Source of the DNA: Streptomyces flavochromogenes
Lineage (GTDB): Bacteria > Actinomycetota > Actinomycetes > Streptomycetales > Streptomycetaceae
Direction: 5' to 3'
DNA length: 64,000 nucleotides
NCBI RefSeq assembly: GCF_000717595.1
Contig: NZ_JNZO01000002.1
Location: 62,001 to 126,000 of the forward strand
Each line of letters opens with the position of its first letter. Positions within the stretch are counted from its first letter, which is position 1. A program made the translations under genes and the position numbers. This document shows positions 24,273 through 32,886 of this stretch, piece after piece. The notes beneath the pieces are model-generated. The model searched no databases, was not told the origin of the DNA, and saw only the letters and a list, made by a program, of their open reading frames with translations.

Positions 24273-26300
24273 ATGACAGCGACGACCGACGGAAGCGCCG
24301 GGGCCGTGGGCCCCCGGGCAGCCGCGGCCAGCACGACGAACGAGCTCCGACGGGGTGATGACGCCGCGTCGGGGATCGGCGGGACCGCCCCGCCCGACGC
24401 GTCCGGCCTCGACGGGGCCGCCGCGCGGGCGGCGGAACGGGCCGCCGGGCATCTGCTCGCCCGACAGGACCCCGAGGGCTGGTGGAAGGGCGACCTGGAG
24501 ACCAACGTCACCATGGACGCCGAGGACCTCCTCCTCCGCCAGTTCCTGGGCATCCTCGACGCCGGCACCACGCACGCCGCGGCCCTCCACATCCGCCGCG
24601 AACAGCGCGAGGACGGCGCCTGGGCCACCTTCTACGGCGGGCCCGGCGACCTCTCCGCCACCGTCGAGGCCTATGTGGCCCTGCGGCTCGCCGGAGACGC
24701 GCCCGAGGCCCCGCACATGGCCCGGGCCTCCGCCTGGGTCCGCGCCGGCGGCGGCATCGCCTCCGCCCGGGTCTTCACCAGGATCTGGCTCGCCCTCTTC
24801 GGCTGGTGGCGCTGGGAGGACCTCCCCGAGCTGCCCCCGGAACTGCTGTTCCTGCCCAAGTGGTTCCCGCTCAACATCTACGACTTCGGCTGCTGGGCCC
24901 GGCAGACCATCGTGCCGCTCACCGTGGTCTCCGCGAAGCGCCCGGTCCGCCCCGCGCCCTTCCCGCTCGACGAGCTGCACACCGACCCGGACCTGCCCGC
25001 CCCGCCGCGGCCGCTCGCCCCGGCCACCGGCTGGGACGGGCTCTTCCAGCGCCTCGACAAGGCGCTGCACGTCTACCACCGGGTGGCGCCGCGCGCCCTG
25101 CGCAGGACCGCGATGAACCAGGCCGCGCGGTGGATCATCGAGCGCCAGGAGAACGACGGCTGCTGGGGCGGCATCCAGCCGCCCGCCGTCTACTCCGTCA
25201 TCGCCCTCCACCTCCTCGGCTACGACCTCCAGCACCCCGTCATGCGCGCCGGACTCGAGTCGCTCGACCGGTTCGCCGTGTGGCGCGAGGACGGCTCCCG
25301 GATGATCGAGGCCTGCCAGTCGCCGGTCTGGGACACCTGTCTCGCCGCCATCGCCCTCGCCGACGCCGGGCTCGCACCCGACCACCCGGCCCTGGTGAAG
25401 GCCGTGGACTGGATGCTCGACGAGGAGATCACCCGGACCGGGGACTGGGCCGTACGGCGGCCCGGACTGCCCCCGGGCGGCTGGGCGTTCGAGTTCCACA
25501 ACGACAACTACCCCGACATCGACGACACCGCCGAGGTGCTCCTGGCCTTCCGCCGGGTCAGGCACCCCGACCCCGCCCGGCTGGAGGCGGCCGTCGCCCG
25601 GGGCACACGGTGGACGCTCGGGATGCAGTCCAAGGGCGGCGCCTGGGGCGCCTTCGACGCCGACAACACCAGCGTCCTCCCCAACAAGCTGCCGTTCTGC
25701 GACTTCGGCGAGGTGATCGATCCGCCCTCCGCGGACGTCACCGCCCATGTGGTGGAGATGCTCGCCTTCGAGGGACTGGCCCAGGACCCCCGTACCCGCC
25801 GGGGCATCGAGTGGCTGCTCGCGGCACAGGAGCCGAACGGCGCCTGGTTCGGCCGCTGGGGCGTCAACCACGTGTACGGCACGGGCTCGGTGCTCCCCGC
25901 GCTCACCGCGGCCGGGCTCCCCGTCTCCCATCCGGCGATCCGCCGGTCCGTCCGCTGGCTCGGGTCCGTCCAGAACCAGGACGGCGGCTGGGGCGAGGAC
26001 CTCCGCTCCTACCACGACGAGGCGTGGATCGGGCGCGGCGCCTCCACCGCCTCCCAGACCGCCTGGGCGCTGATCGCCCTCCTCGCCGCCGGCGAGCGGG
26101 ACTCCGAACCCGTCCGCCGGGGCGTCGCATGGCTGGCCGAGACCCAGCGCGAGGACGGCTCCTGGGACGAGCCGTACTTCACGGGCACGGGCTTCCCCTG
26201 GGACTTCTCGATCAACTACCACCTCTACCGTCAGGTCTTCCCGCTCACGGCGCTCGGACGCTACGTGTACGGGGAGCCCTCGCCCGGCAAGGTCCGCTGA
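24273..26300 (+). CDS. shc: Squalene-hopene cyclase
   Basis: 675 aa membrane-associated triterpene cyclase converting squalene to hopene/hopanol. The catalytic acid motif D415-I-D417-D418-T-A is present. Several QW repeats are visible (QDPEGWW, REDGAW, QENDGCWGG, QSKGGAWGAFD, QEPNGAWFGRWG, QNQDGGWGEDL, QREDGSWDE). The first 45 residues are an Ala/Gly-rich extension longer than in many homologues. The ATG at 24273 follows AAAGGGGAAGCC. The stop overlaps the hpnG start (TGATG). Confidence 0.96.
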   Translation: MTATTDGSAGAVGPRAAAASTTNELRRGDDAASGIGGTAPPDASGLDGAAARAAERAAGHLLARQDPEGWWKGDLETNVTMDAEDLLLRQFLGILDAGTTHAAALHIRREQREDGAWATFYGGPGDLSATVEAYVALRLAGDAPEAPHMARASAWVRAGGGIASARVFTRIWLALFGWWRWEDLPELPPELLFLPKWFPLNIYDFGCWARQTIVPLTVVSAKRPVRPAPFPLDELHTDPDLPAPPRPLAPATGWDGLFQRLDKALHVYHRVAPRALRRTAMNQAARWIIERQENDGCWGGIQPPAVYSVIALHLLGYDLQHPVMRAGLESLDRFAVWREDGSRMIEACQSPVWDTCLAAIALADAGLAPDHPALVKAVDWMLDEEITRTGDWAVRRPGLPPGGWAFEFHNDNYPDIDDTAEVLLAFRRVRHPDPARLEAAVARGTRWTLGMQSKGGAWGAFDADNTSVLPNKLPFCDFGEVIDPPSADVTAHVVEMLAFEGLAQDPRTRRGIEWLLAAQEPNGAWFGRWGVNHVYGTGSVLPALTAAGLPVSHPAIRRSVRWLGSVQNQDGGWGEDLRSYHDEAWIGRGASTASQTAWALIALLAAGERDSEPVRRGVAWLAETQREDGSWDEPYFTGTGFPWDFSINYHLYRQVFPLTALGRYVYGEPSPGKVR

Positions 26301-26959
26301 TGGGCCGCGAGCCGGGACCCGGCGCCCCGCCGCCGCTGCTGATCGCCTGCGCCCTCGGCATCGAGCAGCTCGCCCTGCGCAGCGGGGACCGGGCCGGCGC
26401 CCCCGGGCCCGTCACCGTGCTCCGAACCGGCATGGGGCCCGACAAGGCCCGCCGGGCCGTCTCCCGGGCCCTCGGCGCGCCCGGATGGCAGGACGCCGCC
26501 GTCATCGCCTCCGGCTTCTGCGCGGGGCTCGCCCCCGGGATGCACCCGGGGGACCTGATCGTCGCCGACGAGACCCGCGGTCCCGACGGCACGATCTCCT
26601 GCACCGGGACCGAGCTCCTGGTGAAGGCCCTGGTCAGGGCCGTGCCCGGGCGGGCCGTCCACACCGGGCCGCTGACCGGCTCCGACCACGTGGTGCGCGG
26701 CCCCGAGCGGGCCGCGCTGCGCGCCACCGGCGCCATCGCCGTCGACATGGAGTCCGCCGCGACGCTGGGGACGGCCCGCGGCGGTCCGGGGCCGGACGCC
26801 CGCCCGGTTGCGGCCGTCCGGGTGGTCGTGGACGCTCCAGAACATGAACTGGTCCGGATCGGCACGGTACGCGGGGGAATATCGGCCTTCCGTGTTCTTC
26901 GTGCCGTCCTTCCCGCATTCTTCGAATGGCACCGTTCTTTGCTGCTCCCCAGGAGGTGA
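26300..26959 (+). CDS. hpnG: Adenosylhopane nucleosidase/phosphorylase HpnG
   Basis: 219 aa member of the purine-nucleoside phosphorylase/MTAN superfamily. Motifs: LLIACALGIEQLAL at the N-terminus, RTGMGPDKARRAV, IASGFCAGLAPGMHPGDLIVADE and AIAVDMESAA with the substrate-binding DMES. HpnG releases adenine from adenosylhopane, giving ribosylhopane on the way to bacteriohopanetetrol and aminotriol. Begins inside the shc stop codon; hpnH follows after seven bp. Confidence 0.9.
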   Translation: MGREPGPGAPPPLLIACALGIEQLALRSGDRAGAPGPVTVLRTGMGPDKARRAVSRALGAPGWQDAAVIASGFCAGLAPGMHPGDLIVADETRGPDGTISCTGTELLVKALVRAVPGRAVHTGPLTGSDHVVRGPERAALRATGAIAVDMESAATLGTARGGPGPDARPVAAVRVVVDAPEHELVRIGTVRGGISAFRVLRAVLPAFFEWHRSLLLPRR

Positions 26960-26966
26960 GCGAGTT

Positions 26967-27989
26967 ATGGCCATGCCGCTCCGTCAGTCCATCCGGGTCG
27001 GGACCTACCTCTTCGAACAGAAGCTCCGCAAGCGTGAGAAGTTCCCGCTGATCGTCGAGCTCGAGCCGCTGTTCGCCTGCAACCTCAAGTGCGAGGGCTG
27101 CGGAAAGATCCAGCACCCGGCAGGTGTCCTCAAGCAGCGCATGCCGGTCGCCCAGGCGGTCGGCGCCGTCCTCGAGTCCGGCGCCCCCATGGTGTCCATC
27201 GCGGGCGGCGAGCCCCTGATGCACCCCCAGATCGACGAGATCGTGCGCCAGCTGGTGGCCAAGCGGAAGTACGTCTTCCTCTGCACCAACGCGATGCTGC
27301 TGCGCAAGAAGCTGGAGAACTTCACGCCCTCGCCGTACTTCGCCTTCGCCGTCCACATCGACGGCCTGCGCGAGCGGCACGACGAATCCGTCGCCAAGGA
27401 GGGCGTGTTCGACGAGGCGGTGGCGGCGATCAAGGAGGCCAAGCGGCGCGGCTTCCGCGTCACCACCAATTCGACCTTCTTCAACACCGACACCCCGCAG
27501 ACCATCATCGAGGTGCTCAACTACCTCAACGACGACCTTCAGGTCGACGAGATGATGATCTCGCCCGCGTACGCGTACGAGAAGGCCCCCGACCAGGAGC
27601 ACTTCCTCGGCGTCGAGCAGACCCGCGAACTGTTCAAGAAGGCCTTCGCCGGCGGAAACCGGCGCCGCTGGCGTCTCAACCACTCGCCGCTCTTCCTGGA
27701 CTTCCTGGAAGGAAAGGCGGACTTCCCGTGCACCGCCTGGGCCATTCCGAACTATTCGCTCTTCGGCTGGCAGCGACCCTGCTATCTCATGAGCGACGGA
27801 TACGTCCCCACGTACCGCGAACTCATCGAGGACACCGACTGGGACAAGTACGGCCGCGGCAAGGACCCGCGCTGCGCCAACTGCATGGCGCACTGCGGCT
27901 ACGAACCCACCGCCGTCCTGGCCACCATGGGTTCTCTCAAGGAATCCCTGCGCGCGGTCAGGGAGACCGTATCCGGGAACAACGGGTGA
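26967..27989 (+). CDS. hpnH: Adenosylhopane synthase HpnH (radical SAM)
   Basis: 340 aa radical SAM enzyme that couples a 5'-deoxyadenosyl radical to diploptene. The 4Fe-4S motif is C38-NLK-C42-EG-C45. SIAGGEPLMHPQID is the SAM-binding GGE region, and a Cys-rich C-terminus (RCANCMAHCGYEP) is typical of this SPASM-like group. AGGAGG lies nine bases before the ATG, the best ribosome site of the cluster. Its stop codon lies within the first copy of a 23-bp direct repeat. Confidence 0.96.
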   Translation: MAMPLRQSIRVGTYLFEQKLRKREKFPLIVELEPLFACNLKCEGCGKIQHPAGVLKQRMPVAQAVGAVLESGAPMVSIAGGEPLMHPQIDEIVRQLVAKRKYVFLCTNAMLLRKKLENFTPSPYFAFAVHIDGLRERHDESVAKEGVFDEAVAAIKEAKRRGFRVTTNSTFFNTDTPQTIIEVLNYLNDDLQVDEMMISPAYAYEKAPDQEHFLGVEQTRELFKKAFAGGNRRRWRLNHSPLFLDFLEGKADFPCTAWAIPNYSLFGWQRPCYLMSDGYVPTYRELIEDTDWDKYGRGKDPRCANCMAHCGYEPTAVLATMGSLKESLRAVRETVSGNNG

Positions 27990-28059
27990 TCGACCGTGAA
28001 GGGGCGACCGCTCATGAGGCCGGAGACCGCCCATGAAACGGGTGAGCGACCGTGAAGGG
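27981..28059. repeat. 23-bp near-perfect direct repeat at the hpnH-aminotransferase junction
   Basis: Copies at 27981-28003 and 28037-28059 share AACGGGTGA-[T/G]-CGACCGTGAAGGG (22 of 23 identical), 56 bp apart. The first contains the hpnH stop, the second the GTG of the aminotransferase. Short in-frame mini-ORFs lie between them (for example from the GTG at 27986 and the ATG at 28033). The layout looks like a tandem duplication or a deletion scar. Confidence 0.8.
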
Positions 28060-29437
28060 TGAGTTCGACCTGAGGGCGCTGCTCGCCGAGCGCGGCGGCG
28101 AGCGGTACGAGCTGCACGCCCGCTATCTCAACCACCAGTTGCCGCGCATGCTCCACACCATCGGCTTCGACAAGGTGTACGAGCGGGCCGAGGGCGCCCA
28201 CTTCTGGGACGCCGACGGGGTCGACCACCTCGACATGCTCGCCGGCTTCGGCGTGATGGGCCTCGGGCGGCATCACCCCGTCGTCCGCAAGGCCCTCCAC
28301 GACGTCCTGGACGCCCAGCTCGCCGACCTCACCCGCTTCGACTGCCAGCCGCTGCCCGGGCTCCTCGCCGAGCGGCTGCTCGCCCACAGCCCGCACCTCG
28401 ACCGGGTCTTCTTCGGCAACAGCGGCACGGAGGCCGTGGAGACCGCCCTCAAGTTCGCCCGGTACGCCACCGGGCGACCCAGGGTCCTCTACTGCACCCA
28501 CGCCTTCCACGGGCTGACCACCGGCTCCCTCTCCGTCAACGGTGAGAACGGCTTCCGGGACGGCTTCGCCCCGCTGCTGCCCGACACGGCGATCGGGCTC
28601 GGCGACCTCGGCGCCCTGGAGCGGGAGCTGCGCAAGGGCGACGTGGCCGCCTTCGTCGTGGAACCCATCCAGGGCAAAGGCGTCCACGAGGCCCCGCCGG
28701 GCTTCCTGCGCGCCGCCCAGGAGCTGCTGCACCGGCACGGGGCGCTGCTCATCGCCGACGAGGTGCAGACCGGCCTCGGCAGGACCGGCGACTTCTACGC
28801 GTACCAGCACGAGGAGGGCGTCGAACCCGACCTGGTCTGTGTCGCCAAGGCGCTCTCCGGCGGTTACGTGCCGGTCGGTGCCACCCTCGGCAAGGACTGG
28901 ATCTTCAAGAAGGTCTACTCGTCGATGGACCGGGTCCTGGTCCACTCGGCGAGCTTCGGATCGAACGCGCAGGCCATGGCGGCCGGGCTCGCCGTCCTCT
29001 CGGTCATGGAGGACGAGGGGACGGTCGCGCACGCCCGTCGGATCGGCGACCTGCTCTCCGGGCGGCTGAGGGAGCTCGTGCCCCGGTACGAGCTGCTCCA
29101 CGAGATCCGCGGGCGCGGCCTGATGATCGGGATCGAGTTCGGCAGGCCGTCCTCCCTGGGGCTGCGCGGGCGCTGGACCATGCTCCAGGCGGCCCGGAAG
29201 GGTCTCTTCGCCCAGATGGTCGTCGTGCCGCTGCTCCAGCGGCATCAGATCCTCACCCAGGTCTCCGGGGATCATCTGGAGGTGATCAAGCTGATCCCGC
29301 CGCTGGTCGTCGACGAGGCGGATGTGGACCGGTTCGTCACGGCCTTCACCGCGGTCATGGACGACGCCCACGGTGGCGGCGGGCTGATGTGGGACTTCGG
29401 GAAGACCCTGGTGAAGCAGGCCGTCGCACAGCGCTGA
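28052..29437 (+). CDS. Class III PLP aminotransferase, HpnO-like
   Basis: 461 aa fold-type I PLP enzyme. Motifs: FFGNSGTEAVETALKFAR (PLP phosphate binding), HAFHGLTTGSLSV, LLIADEVQTGLGRTG with the Asp contacting the pyridine N, and VAKALSGGYVPVGA with the Schiff-base Lys near residue 270. At the end of the hopanoid operon it most likely makes 35-aminobacteriohopanetriol from ribosylhopane, as HpnO does. GTG start at 28052 is inside the second direct repeat and lies 62 bp after hpnH. Confidence 0.88.
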   Translation: MKGEFDLRALLAERGGERYELHARYLNHQLPRMLHTIGFDKVYERAEGAHFWDADGVDHLDMLAGFGVMGLGRHHPVVRKALHDVLDAQLADLTRFDCQPLPGLLAERLLAHSPHLDRVFFGNSGTEAVETALKFARYATGRPRVLYCTHAFHGLTTGSLSVNGENGFRDGFAPLLPDTAIGLGDLGALERELRKGDVAAFVVEPIQGKGVHEAPPGFLRAAQELLHRHGALLIADEVQTGLGRTGDFYAYQHEEGVEPDLVCVAKALSGGYVPVGATLGKDWIFKKVYSSMDRVLVHSASFGSNAQAMAAGLAVLSVMEDEGTVAHARRIGDLLSGRLRELVPRYELLHEIRGRGLMIGIEFGRPSSLGLRGRWTMLQAARKGLFAQMVVVPLLQRHQILTQVSGDHLEVIKLIPPLVVDEADVDRFVTAFTAVMDDAHGGGGLMWDFGKTLVKQAVAQR

Positions 29438-29456
29438 CCGTACGGCTCAGAGCTTT

Positions 29457-29489
29457 TGCCTCTGAGGTAAGAAACTTGCCTCAGAGGCA
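29457..29489. promoter_or_regulatory. 15-bp inverted repeat, candidate operator of the XRE/cupin regulator
   Basis: Left arm TGCCTCTGAGGTAAG (29457-29471) and right arm CTTGCCTCAGAGGCA (29475-29489) are reverse complements with one mismatch, separated by AAA. It is 21 bp upstream of the regulator ATG and 19 bp after the hopanoid operon, so autoregulation is the simplest reading. It could also fold as a terminator hairpin, though no U-run follows. Confidence 0.6.
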
Positions 29490-29510
29490 CGATCCTGGCG
29501 GAATGGACGC

Positions 29511-30170
29511 ATGGACCACGTCCCCGGGGACACCTCCCCGGACCCCGTCACCCCGGCTCCCGGCGCCCCTGGTGCCGTCGGCCCCGACGTCCTGCCCGAC
29601 GTCGCCCCGCAGCTGCGGGCCCTGCGCCGCCGCCGGGGACTCACCCTGGAGGCCGCCGCCCAGCGGGCGGGCCTCTCGCCGGCCCACCTCTCGCGCCTGG
29701 AGACGGGGAACAGGCAGCCCTCGCTCCCGATGCTGCTCGCCCTCGCCCGCATCTACGGTACGACGGTCTCCGAGCTGCTCGGCGAGGCGCCCCCCGAACG
29801 CGACCCCGTCGTCCGCGCCGGGCGCTCCGAACCCGTCGAGGCCGACGGGTGGATCTACCGCCAGGCGGGCGGCGCCGGGCGCGCCCTGCAGTGCCTGCGG
29901 GTCCACGTGCCGTACGCCACCCGGGCCGACATCGTGCGCGTCCACCCCGGCGAGGAGTGGATCCACGTCCTGGAGGGCCGGGTGCGGCTCGCGCTCGGCG
30001 AGGCCGTCCATGTCCTCGATCCCGGGGACAGCGCGCACTTCGACTCGCCGACCCCGCACCGGATCGGAGCGGCGACCCCCGGAGGGGCCGAGCTGCTCTT
30101 CGTCCACACCCTGATGCAGAGCCCCGTCGCCGAGCTGTGTCTCGGCGACGGAACTCCGCACCGGCGCTGA
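29511..30170 (+). CDS. XRE-family regulator with C-terminal cupin
   Basis: 219 aa regulator. HTH: LRALRRRRGLTLEAAAQRAGLSPAHLSRLETG (about 33-64). The cupin sensor domain spans about 135-205 (HPGEEWIHVLEGRVRLALGE ... GDSAHFDSPTPHRI). The first 28 residues are Pro/Ala-rich and disordered. It follows the hopanoid operon, as I recall for the orthologous S. coelicolor locus, and shares a transcript direction with the following small membrane protein. Ligand unknown. Confidence 0.9.
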   Translation: MDHVPGDTSPDPVTPAPGAPGAVGPDVLPDVAPQLRALRRRRGLTLEAAAQRAGLSPAHLSRLETGNRQPSLPMLLALARIYGTTVSELLGEAPPERDPVVRAGRSEPVEADGWIYRQAGGAGRALQCLRVHVPYATRADIVRVHPGEEWIHVLEGRVRLALGEAVHVLDPGDSAHFDSPTPHRIGAATPGGAELLFVHTLMQSPVAELCLGDGTPHRR

Positions 30171-30202
30171 TCCCGTACTTCCTTCGAAAGAAAAGGACCG
30201 AG

Positions 30203-30355
30203 ATGTCCGAGAAGTCACGAGCTGTCACCGGCGAAGAGCGAGGCGAGGGCAAGTTCCCCAAGGGTCTCGTCCTGCGCCTCTTCGCCTATCTGATCGCCGG
30301 GCACCTCTTCGCCGGCTTCCTCTACCTGCTCTTCATGCTCGGCGGGCAGCAGTAG
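30203..30355 (+). CDS. Small membrane protein, DUF6126-like
   Basis: 50 aa. A charged N-terminal half (MSEKSRAVTGEERGEGKFPK) is followed by one amphipathic or transmembrane helix (LRLFAYLIAGHLFAGFLYLLFML). AAAGGACCG precedes the ATG. It matches small proteins I recall as DUF6126, always beside an XRE/cupin regulator in streptomycetes. Probably a membrane partner or target of that regulator; the role is unknown. Confidence 0.75.
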   Translation: MSEKSRAVTGEERGEGKFPKGLVLRLFAYLIAGHLFAGFLYLLFMLGGQQ

Positions 30356-30362
30356 GCCCGGG

Positions 30363-31184
30363 TCACGCCTCCGTGAGCAGCCGCTCGCGCAGCCGCTCGC
30401 GGGTCTCCGGGGACAGCTTCAGGCCGTCCGCGAGGTAGGCGTCCACCGAGCCCCAGGTCGCCTCGATCGTCTCGAAGGCGCCCCGCAGATACTCCACCCG
30501 CGCGTCGAACAGCGGGCTCAGCAGCTCCATCACCTCGGGCGACATCGCGTCCGGGGCGGTGGAGCTGCGGCGCACCTTGTAGCGGCGGTGCGGGTCGTTC
30601 GACTTCACGTAGTCGGCCTCGATCGCCTCCCGCTCGACCCCGACGGCCAGCAGGGTGATCGCGATGGAGAGCCCGGCGCGGTCCTTGCCGGCCGCGCAGT
30701 GCATCAGGGCGGGGAGGCTGTCCTCGGCCAGGGAGTGCAGGATCCGGCTGTGCTCCACGGTCCGCTCGACCACCATCTTCCGGTACGAGTCGGACATTCG
30801 GTCCGCGGCCTTGCCCTCGCCGAGGATGTCCCGCAGCTGCTCGATGTCGCCGTCGCGGACCAGCTTCCAGAACTCCTTGCCGTCGGCCGGGTCGTTGAGC
30901 GGTATGTTCACGTTCCGCACGCCCGGCAGTTCGACGTCCGGGCCCTCGATCTTCCGGTCGGCGAGGTTCCGGAAGTCGAAGACGGTGTGCAGGCCGAGCG
31001 AGTCGAGGAAGACGACGTCCTCCTCGGTGGCGTGGGCGAGGTGGCCGCTGCGGAAGAGGCGGCCGGGCCGCACGGCGCGCCCGTCCGTCGTCGGCAGGCC
31101 GCCCACGTCCCGGAAGTTGCGGACCTCGGCCAGCTCGGGTTCGTTCGCTTCGATGGGCGGGACCTGCGGCAGCTGCTGCGTCAC
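30363..31184 (-). CDS. Tyrosine/serine protein phosphatase (PtpB-like)
   Basis: 273 aa. The P-loop HCAAGKDRAGLSIAI carries the C-x5-R signature of dual-specificity/lipid-type phosphatases. An NFRDVGGLPT block near the N-terminus and FDFRNLADRK match the mycobacterial PtpB/Y-phosphatase-3 family. The GTG at 31184 has AGGAG six bases upstream; a longer ATG frame from 31241 is less likely. Convergent with the small membrane protein gene, seven bp apart. Confidence 0.87.
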   Translation of the reverse strand: MTQQLPQVPPIEANEPELAEVRNFRDVGGLPTTDGRAVRPGRLFRSGHLAHATEEDVVFLDSLGLHTVFDFRNLADRKIEGPDVELPGVRNVNIPLNDPADGKEFWKLVRDGDIEQLRDILGEGKAADRMSDSYRKMVVERTVEHSRILHSLAEDSLPALMHCAAGKDRAGLSIAITLLAVGVEREAIEADYVKSNDPHRRYKVRRSSTAPDAMSPEVMELLSPLFDARVEYLRGAFETIEATWGSVDAYLADGLKLSPETRERLRERLLTEA

Positions 31185-31504
31185 GGATGCTCCTGATGGT
31201 CGACGTTCGGGTGCCCGACGCGAGATCGGTTCCAGGGACAATCATCCAGGTGGGGGCGCGATGACGCACCCCCCTGGACGGGAATGGGTGATCTGTCCGA
31301 ATTGGGGCGTTGCTTATAACGCGCCCTGTTTACAGGCGAGATGAGCTCGGGCGCGTGAGCAGGGTCATAGAAGTGACGGATCGTGGCCGAAGGGCCGGAG
31401 CAATTCCCGTGCGGAAAAAGGAAATCGAGGGTCCGTCATCCACGGAGGGTGACCGGCATTCCGAGGGAAAGGCCGTGCCCGGAAAGCCGGGAAAAATCAT
31501 TGGC
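31185..31504. other. Intergenic region upstream of the riboswitch
   Basis: About 320 bp without a supportable gene. It has an unusually A-rich stretch near 31413-31500 for this genome and a GCGTT/AACGC pair at about 31308-31323. The promoters of the phosphatase and of the riboswitch transcript should lie here or at its right edge. Confidence 0.35.
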
Positions 31505-31534
31505 TTGTTCGCGCCGACCCCGCTCGTCTAGCGT
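31505..31534 (+). promoter_or_regulatory. Candidate promoter of the riboswitch transcript
   Basis: TTGTTC (31505-31510) and TAGCGT (31529-31534), separated by 18 bp, sit just before the conserved leader, so transcription would start around 31541. Confidence 0.45.
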
Positions 31535-31552
31535 CACCGTCAATCCGGTCGG

Positions 31553-31731
31553 ACCGCCGAATCCTGCCACCGTCCGGAATTCCACTCATCCCATGCGTGG
31601 CAGGAGCGGGGGACCCAGGAAGTACGCCGGTCCCGCGACGCAGGACGGCTCGGGGTGAAGCCGCGTGAGAGCGCGGCCGGACATCTCCAGTCCGAACCCG
31701 ACAGCTCACCTCGTAGGCGCCGGAGAGGAAT
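31553..31731 (+). promoter_or_regulatory. c-di-AMP riboswitch (ydaO/yuaA type)
   Basis: The leader contains blocks typical of actinobacterial ydaO aptamers: GTGGCAGGAGCGGGGGACCC near 31597, CGGGGTGAAGCCGCG near 31651, and CCGAACCCGACAGCTCACC followed by TCGTAGGCGCCGGAGAGGA just before the ATG. In Streptomyces this class precedes resuscitation factors and other cell-wall hydrolases and turns them off when c-di-AMP is bound. The last block also provides the GGAGAGGA ribosome site. Aptamer boundaries are approximate. Confidence 0.85.
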
Positions 31732-31736
31732 TCGCC

Positions 31737-32723
31737 ATGCCCGCGAAGGGTAAGCACCGCCGCATCAAGTCCAACCGCCTCACCCGCGGAATCGCCGCCG
31801 CCGGTACGGGAGGCGCCGTCGTCGCCCTCCCGCTCCTCGGCGCCACCGGCGCCCACGCCGCCGAGCAGGCCCCGGTCGCCGCTCCCGGCCAGGCCGTCAC
31901 CGCCGCCGCCCAGGTGAAGGCCCCCGCCGTCGCCAAGACGGCGCCCGCCGCCGCGAAGGCCGCACCCAAGACGTACTCCGTCGTGCGGGGCGACTACCTG
32001 TCGAAGATCGCCGCCGAGCACCACCTCGCCGGCGGCTGGCAGAAGCTGTACGCGGACAACCGTCAGGTGGTCGGCGAGAACCCCTCGCTCATCCTGCCCG
32101 GCATGAAGCTCACCCTCGGCGCCAAGAGCACCGCCAAGGCCGCCGCGCCGAAGAGCGCCGCTCCCAAGGCCGCCGCCCCCAAGGGCTCCGCGAAGAACGG
32201 CGACACCTCGCGCGCCTCCCGGAGCAGCGAGCGCTCCTCCGCCCCGGCCGCGAGCACCCCGTCCGCGGACACGTCCGCCGCGCAGACGTCGAAGTCCTCG
32301 GGCGCCGCGACCTCCGCGTCCGGCTGGTTCGCCCCGGTCAGCGGCGGCATGTCCACCCCCTACCGCGCCTCCGGCTCCATGTGGTCCTCCGGCTACCACA
32401 CCGGTGTCGACTTCATGGCCTCCACCGGCACCACGATCGTCGCGGTCGGCCCCGGCACCGTCTACTCCGCGGGCGACGGCGGCGCGTACGGCAACCAGGT
32501 CGTCATCCAGCACGCCGACGGCACCTTCTCGCAGTACGCCCACCTCTCCTCGATCTCCGTCTCCGCCGGCCAGACCGTGAGCGGTGGCGAGCAGATCGGC
32601 CTCTCGGGCGCGACCGGCAACGTCACCGGCCCGCACCTGCACTTCGAGATGCGTACCGGGCCGGAGTACGGCTCCGACATCGACCCGATCGCCGCCCTGC
32701 GCCAGCACGGCGTGAACATCTGA
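31737..32723 (+). CDS. Secreted LysM-M23 peptidoglycan endopeptidase
   Basis: 328 aa exported cell-wall hydrolase. Signal peptide of about 41 residues (KGKHRRIK N-region, hydrophobic core, AHA-AEQ). LysM domain at about 77-128 (YSVVRGDYLSKIAAEHHLAGG ... ILPGMKLTLG), an Ala/Lys/Ser-rich linker to about 195, and a LytM/M23 domain to the end with zinc-site motifs HTGVDF and HLHFEM. It probably cleaves peptide crosslinks during growth or germination. Control by the c-di-AMP riboswitch is expected from the leader. Confidence 0.93.
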   Translation: MPAKGKHRRIKSNRLTRGIAAAGTGGAVVALPLLGATGAHAAEQAPVAAPGQAVTAAAQVKAPAVAKTAPAAAKAAPKTYSVVRGDYLSKIAAEHHLAGGWQKLYADNRQVVGENPSLILPGMKLTLGAKSTAKAAAPKSAAPKAAAPKGSAKNGDTSRASRSSERSSAPAASTPSADTSAAQTSKSSGAATSASGWFAPVSGGMSTPYRASGSMWSSGYHTGVDFMASTGTTIVAVGPGTVYSAGDGGAYGNQVVIQHADGTFSQYAHLSSISVSAGQTVSGGEQIGLSGATGNVTGPHLHFEMRTGPEYGSDIDPIAALRQHGVNI

Positions 32724-32738
32724 CGCCCCGTCGTCACG

Positions 32739-32770
32739 CGGAGGCCCGGCACGCATGTGCCGGGCCTCCG
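32739..32770 (+). terminator. Intrinsic terminator after the M23 peptidase
   Basis: A perfect 14-bp stem: CGGAGGCCCGGCAC (32739-32752) pairs with GTGCCGGGCCTCCG (32757-32770) around GCAT. No long U-run follows. Confidence 0.75.
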
Positions 32771-32840
32771 GCGTGTTCCCGGTCTATTCCGGCTTGGCGA
32801 ATTCTTTATCGGTGGCATATGTCACCCGACGTCAACCCCT

Positions 32841-32857
32841 CCTTACGGTCGCGTAGG
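32841..32857. promoter_or_regulatory. Possible regulator site upstream of the SGNH hydrolase
   Basis: CCTTACG-GTCG-CGTAGG is an imperfect inverted repeat (TACG/CGTA core) about 30 bp before the GTG. It may overlap the promoter, with TAGGTC as a -10. Tentative. Confidence 0.3.
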
Positions 32858-32886
32858 TCACATCCGAAGGGGAAAGATGTGCTCCC

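Noticed and set aside
23622..26222. Long minus-strand open frame opposite shc
   Set aside because: Mirror image of the shc coding sequence in high-GC DNA; no family features.
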